DNA from: Cladorhizidae sp. MBARI D1340-BT2 | Lineage: Eukaryota; Porifera; Demospongiae; Poecilosclerida; Cladorhizidae | Reading direction: 5' to 3' | Assembly (NCBI GenBank): GCA_028752905.1 | Contig: JAQNBH010000002.1 | Coordinates: 16,540,390 to 16,604,389, forward strand | DNA length: 64,000 nucleotides | Shown here: positions 54,901-64,000 of the stretch, piece after piece | Layout: the number at the start of each line of letters is the position of its first letter | Numbering within the stretch: the stretch's first letter is position 1 | The notes under the pieces: generated by a model | Seen by the model: only the letters and a program-made list of their open reading frames with translations | Told to the model about the DNA's origin: nothing | Databases searched by the model: none | Made by a program: the position numbers and the translations under genes

Positions 54901-57900
54901 CATAGCCACTCGACTCGATGCCTCAGCTGGTCGTGGGTTTGGTCGTGTGAGTGCAGAAGCTATAGTATGTCGCACTTGGCAAGGTAAGGACATGATTCCT
55001 TACATGTATACTGCTGCTTGTTGCTTCCACCTGTTGCTGCCACTTGTTGCTTCCCCTTGTTGCTGCCACTTGTTGCTTCTACAGACAGAGGGAACTGGTT
55101 ACATATTTGGAATGTAGAGGGAAGATACATAACTACTGACTGCTTATTGTCAATAGAGAAGAGTTATATGTAGCCAAAGATGGAGAACATACATGTACAT
55201 GCATGTACATCTGTATAGAAACATGTGCATGTACATATGTAGAAACATGTGCACGTACATATGTAGAAACATGTGCATGTACATATGTAGAAATGTGTGC
55301 ATGTACATATGTAGAAACATGTGCACGTACATATGTAGAAACATGTGCATGTACATATGTAGAAACATGTGCATGTACATATGTAGAAATGTGTGCATGT
55401 ACATATGTAGAAACGTGTGCATGTACATACAGTATGTAGAAACGTGTGCATGTACATATGTAGAAACATGTTCATGTACATATGTAGAAACATTTGCACG
55501 TACATATGTAGAAACATGTGCACGTACATATGTAGAAACATGTGCATGTACATATGAAGAAACATGTGCATGTACATATGTAGAAACATGTGCATGTACA
55601 TATGTAGAAGCATGTGCATATACATATGTAGAAACATGTGCATGTACATATGAAGAAACATGTGCATGTACATATGTAGAAACATGTGCATGTACATATG
55701 TAGAAACATGTGCATGTACATATGAAGAAACATGTGCATGTACATATGTAGAAACATGTGCATGTACATATGAAGAAACATGTGCATGTACATATGTAGA
55801 AACATGTGCATGTACATATGAAGAAACATGTGCATGTACATATGAAGAAACATGTGCATGTACATATGTAGAAACATGTACATGTACATATGTAGAAACA
55901 TGTGCATGTACATATGTAGAAACATGTGCATGTACATACATGTAGAAACATGTGCATGTACAGTACATATGAGGACCAAGAGTGAGTGATACTATTGTCG
56001 ACTAGTGCTCATCTTTTCTTCAGTATTCTATAATTCCGTTAGCCAGCAAGGTGACCTCAGGTGTCTGCAGCTTCTGCATGGCCTTCCCTCACCAGCAAAC
56101 ACTGCCTGGTGGCCTCAGGTGTCTGCAGTTCTGTCAGCTTCTGCATGGTCTTCCCTCACCAGCAGGCACTGCCTGGTGACCTCAGGTGTCTGCAGTTCTG
56201 TCAGCTTCTGCATGGTCTTCCCTCACCAGCAAGCACTGCCTGGTGACCTCAGGTGTCTGCAGTTCTGTCAGCTTCTGCATGGTCTTCCCTCACCAGCAAG
56301 CACTGCCTGGTGGCCTCAGGTGTCTGCAGTTCTGTCAGCTTCTGCATGGTCTTCCCTCACCAGCAAGCACTGCCTGGTGACCTCAGGTGTCTGCAGTTCT
56401 GTCAGCTTCTGCATGGTCTTCCCTCACCAGCAAGCACTGCCTGGTGACCTCAGGTGTCTGCAGTAGCTTCTGCATGGTCTTCCCTCACCAGCAAGCACTG
56501 CCTGGTGACCTCAGGTGTCTGCAGTAGCTTCTGCATGGTCTCCCCTCACCAGCAAGCACTGCCTGGTGGCCTCAGGTGTCTGCAGTTCTGTCAGCTTCTG
56601 CATGGTCTCCCCTCACCAGCAAGCACTGCCTGGTGACCTCAGGTGTCTGCAGTAGCTTCTGCATGGTCTTCCCTCACCAGCAAGCACTGCCTGGTGACCT
56701 CAGGTGTCTGCAGTAGCTTCTGCATGGTCTCCCCTCACCAGCAAGCACTGCCTGGTGGCCTCAGGTGTCTGCAGTTCTGTCAGCTTCTGCATGGTCTCCC
56801 CTCACCAGCAAGCACTGCCTGGTGACCTCAATCTTAGTGTGCTTCCCATCCTCAGGGAAGCTATTTCCTGTGTACTTGTCCTTCTTCCCTCAGCCATATT
56901 TCTCACAGGCATTCCTGCTTCACAACCTGCCAGCACATTCGGTTGCAGGACATCTGGTTGAGCAACCATGGATGAGTTAGCATCTGTAGAGAACACACAA
57001 GGACACTTATCTAGAAGCAACCATGGATGAGTTGGAACCATGGATGAGTTGGGCATCTGTAAAGAACTACTTAGAGTAGATAGTCAGTTATCTGAATGAA
57101 TATGTCGGTCAACCGAACGAGTACATCCGGTCAACCGAACGAATATGTCGGTCAACTAAATGCTAGAAGAAACCACACCCACATCAATGTTCACCACTTA
57201 ATTTTTCAATTCTCCGGAAAAGTTCTTCTGCACATGCCAACAACAACTGTATCCCTTAACATTTAATCTCTGCCGGGGGATTATTTTGATTCTTCTTGCT
57301 CCGTGACAAAAGCACAGAGTGGCTAGATGCACTTGAGAGAGGAAAAGAGTTTGTCCTCAACATCGAGGATAAGCTCAGGATCTGTGATAGTGTGAGGAAT
57401 GGGAGGAGTTTAGCTGGAGGAGCGGTGGAATGCGATGTTGGAAAGTGCACTGTCCATAATTTTATGAGGAGCAAGGCCGAGCTAGGGAAGACCTTCCACA
57501 CTGAAGGTCAGTCATCCAAACATTTCAGTTATCCAAACACCCTCCGATCCCAATGCATTTGGATAGCAACTTCCTATGCACTGTAATATAATATATAGAT
57601 ACATACATACATACACATGTACATAATTCATACTGCATACACACACAGGTGTGAGTCACACTTGTACAGATCACTGGAGAATATGATAGTGCCTGAGAAT
57701 CACACATACAAGTAGCACTGATATTTAGTAGCACGTGCAAATACCACATGTACATACACAGGTGTGGTGAAGTGACACTTGTACAACTTACTGGCGAATA
57801 CGATAGTGCCGGAGAATCACACGGAGCACTGATATTTAGTAGCACGTGCAAATGCCACATGTACATACACAGGTGTGAGTGAGTCACACTTGTACAGATC

Positions 57901-60900
57901 ACTGGAGAATACGATACTGCCTGAGAATCACACACATGTACATAGTACTGAGATTCAGTCGTCCGAATACCCTCCGGCCCCAGCGTGTTCACATAAGTGT
58001 CTTCCTGTGGTACATCTGCACTTAATCATATACAAATGAATGGACAGGAATCTAGAAGAGGACTTGGCAGGTGCTTCAGTTCACCAAATGCCTAACCCGT
58101 TCGTATCTACAGCAGCTTGTGTCCGTAACTGCTTAACAACCAGCGTTTAAGACAGGCATTTGGATTGGTCGAAGGTATTTGTTCTGCTGCTCTTTTATAA
58201 ATGTAAATAATTCAGGTATGTATATACATATATATATACACATATATATATGTATGTATATATCAAAGAGGATGATTGATTGCTATATGACTGCTGTCGG
58301 ATTCCAAGGGAAGCCATGGTTGAGGACTCAAAGGGGCTCTTTGTGGGTAACTTTTGGGATAGAGGTGCCTCCCCCCCTGGGGTGAAAATGGAATCACAGA
58401 ATGGCACAGTTCTTGACTGGTCGTTCCAGTCGGCCATTATTAAAAAATACCTGTGCACACGTTCTCGACGATGGCATGCATATAACACAGCGTGGCACTG
58501 TTACCAACAAACTACGCTGTAGCTAATAAGGGCTCACCTCGTGCAAGCAAACAGCTTGCTACCTGCAGGCAGCTTCTATTCTTGGTAAAACACACACGGT
58601 TGCTGAAATGCGGAATTTACAGGAGGCAGCAGCATAGTCGATGGGTTCTACAAAAAAAGAACCCCCCTTCTCTTTCCTACATGTACATGTAAGTGTACGA
58701 TCAGGTGTCCCAAGTTCTGCTTTGGGAGCCCAGCTACTGGATGCCTAGTCCCTGCTTCATGGGGAGCTCAGCTACTGGGTGCCTAATAGTCTCTGCTTCA
58801 TGGGGAGCTCAGCTACAGGTACCTAATAGTCTCTGCTTCATGGGGAGCTAAGCTACTGCTTCATGGGGAGCCCAGCTACTGGGTGCCCTGCTTCATGGGG
58901 AGCCCAGCTACTGGGTGTCCTGCTTCATGGGGAGCCCAGCTACTGGGTGTCATGCTTCATGGGGAGCCCAGCTACTGAATGCCTAGACTCTGCTTCATGG
59001 GAAGCCCAGCTACTGAATGCCTAGACTCTACTTCAAGGGGAGCCCAGCTACTGAATGCCTAGACTCTGCTTCATGGGGAGCCCAGCTACTGAATGCCTAG
59101 ACTCTGCTTCATGGGGAGCCCAGCTACTGGGTGCCCTGCTTCATGGGGAGCCCAGCTACTGAATGCCTAGACTCTGCTTCATGGGAAGCCCAGCTACTGA
59201 ATGCCTAGACTCTGCTTCATGGGGAGCCCAGCTACTGGGTGCCCTGCTTCATGGGGAGCCCAGCTACTGAATGCCTAGACTCTGCTTCATGGGAAGCCCA
59301 GCTACTGAATGCCTAGACTCTGCTTCATGGGGAGCCCAGCTACTGAGTGCCCTGCTTCATGGGGACCCAGCTACTGAATGCCTAGACTCTGCTTCATGGG
59401 GAGCCCAGCTACTGAATGCCTAGACTCTGCTTCATGGGGAGCCCAGCTACTGGGTGCCCTGCTTCATGGGGAGCCCAGCTACTGAATGCCTAGACTCTGC
59501 TTCATGGGAAGCCCAGCTACTGAATGCCTAGACTCTGCTTCATGGGGAGCCCAGCTACTGGGTGCCCTGCTTCATGGGGAGCCCAGCTACTGAATGCCTA
59601 GACTCTGCTTCATGGGAAGCCCAGCTACTGAATGCCTAGACTCTGCTTCATGGGGAGCCCAGCTACTGGGTGCCCTGCTTCATGGGGAGCCCAGCTACTG
59701 AATGCCTAGACTCTGCTTCATGGGAAGCCCAGCTACTGAATGCCTAGACTCTGCTTCATGGGGAGCCCAGCTACTGAGTGCCCTGCTTCATGGGGACCCA
59801 GCTACTGGGTGCTCTGCTTCATGGGGAGATCAGCTATTGGGTGCTCTGTTTCATGTGGAGCCCAGCTACTGGGTGCCCTGCTTCATGGGAAGATCAGCTA
59901 CTGGGTACAGATACAGAACTGGCTTACTAGGCACCTATTATGTTTTCAAGCTGGTGTGGCATCCAGACAGTGTGTACAAGCAATACATGATCTGTAATCA
60001 ATACATGCCTCACTTCATGTCTTGCCTGGGCAGCACCGGGCACATCTGCTGGAGTATGCATGTACATGTATAAAGGGTGAGCCTCCAATAACTACCAAGT
60101 CTTTTGATTTGAGCGCTCAATCAACACTCTCAGCTGCACATGTACATATTGCATCTTTGTCTGGTATTGCCACTAAGATATCCCTGGATACTGTCCCAGG
60201 ATATCCCTGGATACTTGGGACTGTCCCAGGATGTCCATGGTTAGTGGCACACATGCAGCATGGATCCCAGGATCAGTGCTGGGACTAGAAGGCCTGGGTC
60301 AAGACTCGGGCCTGCTGAGCTCAGCTGGAGCATTCAGGGCTAGGACTCGGGCCTGCTGAGCTCAGCTGGAGCATTCAGGGCTAGGACTCGGGCCTGCTGG
60401 GCTAAGCTGGAGCATTCAGGGCTAGTACTCGAGGGCCAGGGTTGTGGCTGGGTCAAGACTCGGGCCTGCTGGGCTAAGCTGGAGCATTCAGGGCTAGTAC
60501 TCGAGGGCCAGGGTTGTGGCTGGGTCAAGACTCGGGCCTGCTGGGCTAAGCTGGAGCATTCAAGGCTAGTACTCGAGGGCCAGGGTTGTGGCTGGGTCCA
60601 GACTCGGGCTGGAGCATTCTAGGGCTAGTACTCGAGGGCCAGGGTTGCGGCTGGGTCCAGACTCGGGGCAGGGCTCAGCAGGAGCATTCTAGGGCTAGTA
60701 CTCGAGGGCCAGGGTTGCGGCTGGGTCCAGACTCGGGGCAGGGCTCAGTTGGAGCATTCTAGGGCTAGGGTTAGTCGCTCAATGAATAATCTTAGCTACA
60801 GTTTTATTTCCTCGAATGCTCTTACATGTAGTTATTTATCGGTTGGTGAACAACTCTAGTTAGTTAGTAATGTCATGTAACTGAATCTCAACCTCTGGAC

Positions 60901-62941
60901 GTGTGTTAGTGATGTTATGAAACTGAATCTCAACCTCTGGACGTGTTTGTGTTAGTGATGTCATGAAACTGAATCTCAACCTCTGGACGTGTTTGTGTTA
61001 GTGATGTCATGAAACTGAATCTCAACCGCTGGACGTGTTTGCGTTAGTGATGTCACGAAACTGAATCTCAACCTCTGGACGTGTTTGTGTTAGTGATGTC
61101 ACGAAACTGAATCTCAACCTCTGGACGTGTTTGTGTTAGTGATGTCACGAAACTCAATCTCAACCTCTGGACGTGTTTGTGTTAGTGATGTCATGAAACT
61201 GAATCTCAACCTCTGGACGTGTTTGCATTAGTGATGTCATGAAACTGAATCTCAACCTCTGGACATGTTTGTGTTAGTGATATCATGAAACTGAATCTCA
61301 ACCTCTGGACGTGTTTGCGTTAGTGATGTCACGAAACTGAATCTCAACCTCTGGACGTGTTTGTGTTAGTGATGTCACGAAACTGAATCTCAACCTCTGG
61401 ACGTGTTTGTGTTAGTGATGTCACGAAACTCAATCTCAACCTCTGGACGTGTTTGTGTTAGTGATGTCATGAAACTGAATCTCAACCTCTGGACGTGTTT
61501 GCATTAGTGATGTCATGAAACTGAATCTCAACCTCTGGACATGTTTGTGTTAGTGATATCATGAAACTGAATCTCAACCTCTGGACGTGTTTGTGTTAGT
61601 GATGTCACGAAACTGAATCTCAACCTCTGGACGTGTTTGTGTTAGTGATGTCACGAAACTGAATCTCAACCTCTGGACGTGTTTGTGTTAGTGATGTCAC
61701 GAAACTGAATCTCAACCTCTGGACGTGTTTGTGTTAGTGATGTCATGAAACTGAATCTCAACCTCTGGACGTGTTTGTGTTAGTGATGTCATGAAACTGA
61801 ATCTCAACCGCTGGACGTGTTTGCGTTAGTGATGTCACGAAACTGAATCTCAACCTCTGGACGTGTTTGTGTTAGTGATGTCACGAAACTGAATCTCAAC
61901 CTCTGGACGTGTTTGTGTTAGTGATGTCACGAAACTCAATCTCAACCTCTGGACGTGTTTGTGTTAGTGATGTCATGAAACTGAATCTCAACCTCTGGAC
62001 GTGTTTGCATTAGTGATGTCATGAAACTGAATCTCAACCTCTGGACATGTTTGTGTTAGTGATATCATGAAACTGAATCTCAACCTCTGGACGTGTTTGC
62101 GTTAGTGATGTCACGAAACTGAATCTCAACCTCTGGACGTGTTTGTGTTAGTGATGTCACGAAACTGAATCTCAACCTCTGGACGTGTTTGTGTTAGTGA
62201 TGTCACGAAACTCAATCTCAACCTCTGGACGTGTTTGTGTTAGTGATGTCATGAAACTGAATCTCAACCTCTGGACGTGTTTGCATTAGTGATGTCATGA
62301 AACTGAATCTCAACCTCTGGACATGTTTGTGTTAGTGATATCATGAAACTGAATCTCAACCTCTGGACGTGTTTGTGTTAGTGATGTCACGAAACTGAAT
62401 CTCAACCTCTGGACGTGTTTGTGTTAGTGATGTCACGAAACTGAATCTCAACCTCTGGACGTGTTTGTGTTAGTGATGTCACGAAACTCAATCTCAACCT
62501 CTGGACGTGTTTGTGTTAGTGATGTCATGAAACTGAATCTCAACCTCTGGACGTGTTTGTGTTAGTGATGTCACGAAACTGAATCTCAACCTCTGGACGT
62601 GTTTGTGTTAGATAATCACGAAACTGAATCTCAACCTCTGGACGTGTTTGTGTTAGATAATCACGAAACTGAATCTCAACCTCTGGACGTGTTTGTGTTA
62701 GTGATGTCACGAAACTGAACCTCGACCTCTGTGGACGTGTGCGTGTCTCTGTCCTCCTCTCTCCCTTGTTCACTTCCTCGATGACCCCCTCCTCTCTTCC
62801 TCTCATCTCTCCCATCCTCATATCCTCTTCCCTTTCCTCCCTCCAGCCGAGAAACGGACAATCTTGGGGAAGGACTGGCATGCCAAATGTCTCCGTTGTG
62901 ACAACTGTGACAAGCAGCTCACCCCAGGGAAGCATTCAGCG
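48775..62941 (+). CDS. CRIP-like: CRIP-like LIM-only protein, first two exons (partial)
   Basis: Exons 48775-48814 and 62847-62941 join in phase (codon 14 split after one base) to give 45 residues: [13 protein letters not shown], then [15 protein letters not shown] and [17 protein letters not shown]. Zinc ligands C4, C7, H25, C28, C31 and C34 fit the LIM spacing C-x2-C-x17-H-x2-C-x2-C-x2-C exactly. The KCPKC start, VYFAE and LGKDWH...CL-C--C-K-LT-G-H motifs are those of cysteine-rich intestinal protein (CRIP). The rest (EHEGKPYC-type exon with the final two ligands) is not found before 64000, so the gene continues outside the window. CRIP proteins are small zinc-binding, cytoskeleton- or transcription-associated adaptors. 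Intron 1 is 14,032 bp, mostly minisatellite, which is extreme for so small a gene. Confidence 0.9.
48956..49015 (+). repeat. Poly-C tract and CA run
   Basis: About 30 consecutive C, then CCCTCCCCTCCCC and an ACACAC run. Length may be unreliable because homopolymers are error-prone. Confidence 0.85.
49077..49152 (-). ncRNA. Hammerhead-ribozyme-like motif, copy 10
   Basis: Minus strand ATGATGAAGGCTAGAGAGTC, AAGCCGAAGTATG, then GAGAGAATTCAATTTCAAGT and the common tail. GAAA has become GAAG, so it is probably inactive. Confidence 0.5.
49385..49600 (+). repeat. 15-bp minisatellite
   Basis: About 14 units of AGCTGGAGGGGTAGC, nearly identical. Confidence 0.95.
50205..50880 (+). repeat. CA-rich minisatellite
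   Basis: Units of about 16 bp, GGCACACATACACACA, with ATGACCACATAC variants. Long frames on both strands are artefacts of base composition. Confidence 0.95.
51190..51745 (-). other. Unassigned coding-like DNA
   Basis: Overlapping minus-strand frames (51574-51293 with a basic [12 protein letters not shown] segment, and 51743-51525) look like gag-type composition but carry no diagnostic motif. Possibly transposon-derived. Confidence 0.25.
51765..53295 (+). repeat. 15-bp minisatellite, about 100 units
   Basis: Core TGCTAGTGTTGTGTG with TGCTGG, TGTGAG and TGAGTG variants and occasional 2-5 base deletions that shift frame. The + strand is almost free of A. Confidence 0.97.
53355..53590 (+). repeat. 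30-bp minisatellite with 60-bp periodicity
   Basis: Unit TTGCTAGTAGCCCGCGGTTG plus TTGGACCTCC. ACCTCC and ACATCC alternate, giving a 60-bp higher-order unit. Confidence 0.95.
53750..53970 (+). repeat. Minisatellite of about 20 bp
   Basis: Units of GCGAAATTAAAGCAGTGAGG with many point variants, about ten copies. Confidence 0.85.
54130..54983 (+). CDS. Candidate nested exons of unknown function
   Basis: An ATG frame 54130-54391 (87 codons plus one base) starts [20 protein letters not shown] and ends before GTAATT. A second open segment 54846-54983 follows CTAGCTTGCAG and ends at GTAAGG; it reads [20 protein letters not shown], then [20 protein letters not shown]. The phases match (one base out, two bases in), and both have coding-like composition unlike the satellites around them. 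I do not recognise the protein. It could be a nested gene, a retroelement piece or a captured pseudogene. No third exon was found with confidence; the GTAATT donor is poor. Confidence 0.35.
55193..55965 (+). repeat. 24-bp minisatellite
   Basis: About 32 units of ATGTGCATGTACATATGTAG plus AAAC, with ATGAAG variants. The unit contains self-complementary TGCATGTACA, so the array can fold on both strands. Confidence 0.97.
56045..56835 (+). repeat. 67/61-bp minisatellite
   Basis: About 12 units with the core CAAGCACTGCCTGGTGACCT, CAGGTGTCTGCAG and CTTCTGCATGGTCT. Two length classes differ by presence of TTCTGTC before AGCTTCTG; the short form clusters at the 3' side. GTGACC and GTGGCC variants also alternate. 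Confidence 0.95.
57080..57150 (+). repeat. TIR-like repeat cluster
   Basis: CAGTTATCTGAATGAATATG followed by GTCAACCGAACGA units. This resembles the CAGT...TCCGAA-type ends of Tigger/pogo elements and lies upstream of the Tigger-like fragment. Confidence 0.4.
57300..57510 (+). pseudogene. Tigger/pogo-like transposase N-terminal fragment
   Basis: The frame reads [20 protein letters not shown], then [18 protein letters not shown], the helix-turn-helix at the start of Tigger/CENP-B-type transposases (L-IE-KL-I-D-V--G-S ... VGKSTV--I-K---K). It is followed by CAGTTATCCAAACACCCTCC (57521 on), related to a copy at 57956. No DDE catalytic part is present. Confidence 0.6.
57595..57985 (+). repeat. 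Three-copy repeat of about 120 bp
   Basis: Units hold GTGAGTCACACTTGTACAGA, TCACTGGAGAATA and AGCACTGATATTTAGTAGCA. The last unit ends in the CAGTCGTCCGAATACCCTCC block. Confidence 0.85.
58690..59910 (+). repeat. 1.2-kb compound minisatellite
   Basis: Two alternating units share GCTTCATGGGGAGCCCAGCT; one ends ACTGAATGCCTAGACTCT, the other ACTGGGTGCCCT. They are arranged in higher-order blocks. Confidence 0.95.
60280..60770 (+). repeat. Minisatellite of about 70 bp
   Basis: Units contain GACTCGGGCCTGCTGGGCTA, AGCTGGAGCATTC and AGGGCTAGTACTCGAGGGCC, seven or so copies of two lengths. Confidence 0.95.
60870..62730 (+). repeat. 46-bp minisatellite with higher-order structure
   Basis: About 40 units of GAAACTGAATCTCAACCTCT, GGACGTGTTTGTGTTAGTGA and TGTCAC. 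Variant marks GTTTGCATTA occur at 61221, 61497, 62003 and 62279, so spacing is 276, 506, 276 and the pair is repeated 782 bp (17 units) later. The array ends 100 bp before CRIP-like exon 2. Confidence 0.97.
62847..62941 (+). CDS. CRIP-like: CRIP-like exon 2
   Basis: Acceptor TTTCCTCCCTCCAG, donor GCG|GTATGT, phase 0 out. It encodes the core of the LIM domain, from the histidine ligand through the CxxC of the second zinc module. Confidence 0.9.
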
Positions 62942-64000
62942 GTATGTGAGCACATATGCACCCATACACGCGCACACACACATGCATCTACCGCCAAGCA
63001 GCTCTATATACTGTAGCTGGGAATTTTTGCCAGGATGGGTGCCCGAGAAGGAACGCTCGGAAAATTCACACAACCCCTCCCCCAAAAGTAAATAGGAATG
63101 ATGGGAATAACATTGTTGACGTTGTTTTTGTTGTTGTTGCTGTTGTTGTTGTTTGTACAATTGTTATTAACAACGTCCTGATGTTTAATGACTTGATAGC
63201 AAGTATACCATACTGAGAGAACTACATGTTTTGACACATTCAAGGCACAGAGAGTAAGCTCTGGCTGGACCCACCAGAACAGTCCCCATTCATGCTGACC
63301 TCACTGGAGCTGCATTCTGTTCTTCCTGCTTTTAAAAAAATAATTATTTAACGATGGCAGCTGCTGCAGGCACGAGGATCATTTGCTTCCTTGCGATGTT
63401 TATTCACGACTGGCATTTGGTGAGTGCCTGGCTATTCTCCAGGAGGAAGGGCATCCTCTGTTCGTGGAAGACCAGCTCTTCTCTGAGAGGTCATTGGCCT
63501 TGTCATTTATTACCCTGCTTCAGCTGAAGCACAGAGTGGAGTTCATGGTCTATGCCTTTCATCTTCGAACTCTTTGATCTGCTGTGGCTTCTCGGGGTGG
63601 CACCGGACAGCTGTGAGTTGCCCCCGCACATCTAGACACACTGTGGGCATGCATCGGTGGTGGCCTTGTTGTGCCTCACGCACCTCTTGCAGCGTGTTTC
63701 TTTCCTGGGCTCCAAAACACATCCACTAGATTGATTCACCATAACAGTTTCCATGACAATTTGCGGTTTTCTACGATATAACCCCCTAGTGGGACTATCT
63801 ATGTAGATTTGAGGGGGGGGGGGAGTGGGAGGAGGGGGTGGATCTATTGTGCTGGTGTTCCATTAGGTTTGAAGGAGGATGGGTCTCTTGTGCTTGTGGG
63901 AGTGTCCCTATAAGTTTGACGGGGAGGGGGTCCCTTGTGAAAGTGTTCCAGTGTGAGGGAGTATCTTGTGAGTAGGTGTGACGTTCGAACCCATTTTGGC
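62942..64000. other. CRIP-like intron 2 start, no further exon seen
   Basis: Contains a GTT microsatellite (63118-63150) and a G-rich degenerate repeat (63790-63960). Minus-strand frames near 63760-63550 read SGCVLEPRKETRCKRCVRHN, with cysteine pairs, possibly the end of a transposase, but too little to name. Confidence 0.4.

Noticed and set aside
55150..55979. Frames of 250-270 residues on both strands
   Set aside because: Product of the 24-bp repeat containing near-palindromic TGCATGTACA.
60870..62730. CRISPR-like array of regular 46-bp repeats
   Set aside because: Units are contiguous with no unique spacers, in a eukaryotic intron. It is a minisatellite.
62942..64000. Third CRIP-like exon with the last zinc ligands
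   Set aside because: I searched by eye for the EHEGKPYC-type segment on the + strand and found none, so the gene is reported as partial.

Overview
The window is genomic DNA from a metazoan. Its genes have several spliced exons separated by long introns, with canonical GT/AG sites, low coding density and a very heavy load of transposable elements and satellites. The transposon mix (Penelope-like, Mutator-like, hAT/TTF, Tigger-like and Ty3/Gypsy) suggests a non-bilaterian marine animal such as a sponge or cnidarian. That placement is inference; no rRNA or mitochondrial marker is present. A run of 100 Ns (47941-48040) is an assembly gap.

Two host genes are supported, both on the + strand. (1) A nine-exon gene (9928-42906) encodes a 508-residue, 11-helix amino-acid transporter of the SLC38/AAAP family. 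All splice phases agree and a poly(A) signal follows the stop. (2) A cysteine-rich LIM-only (CRIP-like) gene starts at 48775. Its 13-codon first exon is separated by a 14 kb intron from exon 2 (62847-62941), and the gene leaves the window before the LIM domain is complete.

Layout. 1-2340: decayed hAT-like transposase (-). 2740-3720: C-terminal part of a retroelement ORF (+). 4941-9100: Penelope-like element (PLE) with GIY-YIG endonuclease pieces, flanked and interrupted by repeats that carry hammerhead-ribozyme-like motifs. 9120-9680: minisatellite just upstream of the transporter. Transporter introns: a hAT element with probable terminal repeats and target duplication (11550-14200); a second PLE fragment (19020-19375); Gypsy gag and pol fragments (19380-22935, -); a Gypsy element with short LTRs and a deleted gag (26306-29815, -); a G-rich 14-bp minisatellite (31607-32372); a second decayed Gypsy gag-pol (33890-35560, +); a 40-bp minisatellite (39180-39945); another retroelement C-terminus (41528-42300, -). 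43690-44680: 22-bp satellite. 44750-45810: frameshifted Mutator-like transposase. The CRIP intron is roughly 60% minisatellite by my tally of array lengths, with a possible nested gene and a Tigger-like fragment.

The most interesting signal is the hammerhead-like motif. Ten clear copies and one weak copy lie on both strands between 5.5 and 49.2 kb. They share a CUGAUGA-like box, a helix-II hairpin that tolerates sequence change, and a GAAA box often followed by a GUC-like triplet. Their association with the PLE matches the known occurrence of hammerhead ribozymes in Penelope-like elements.
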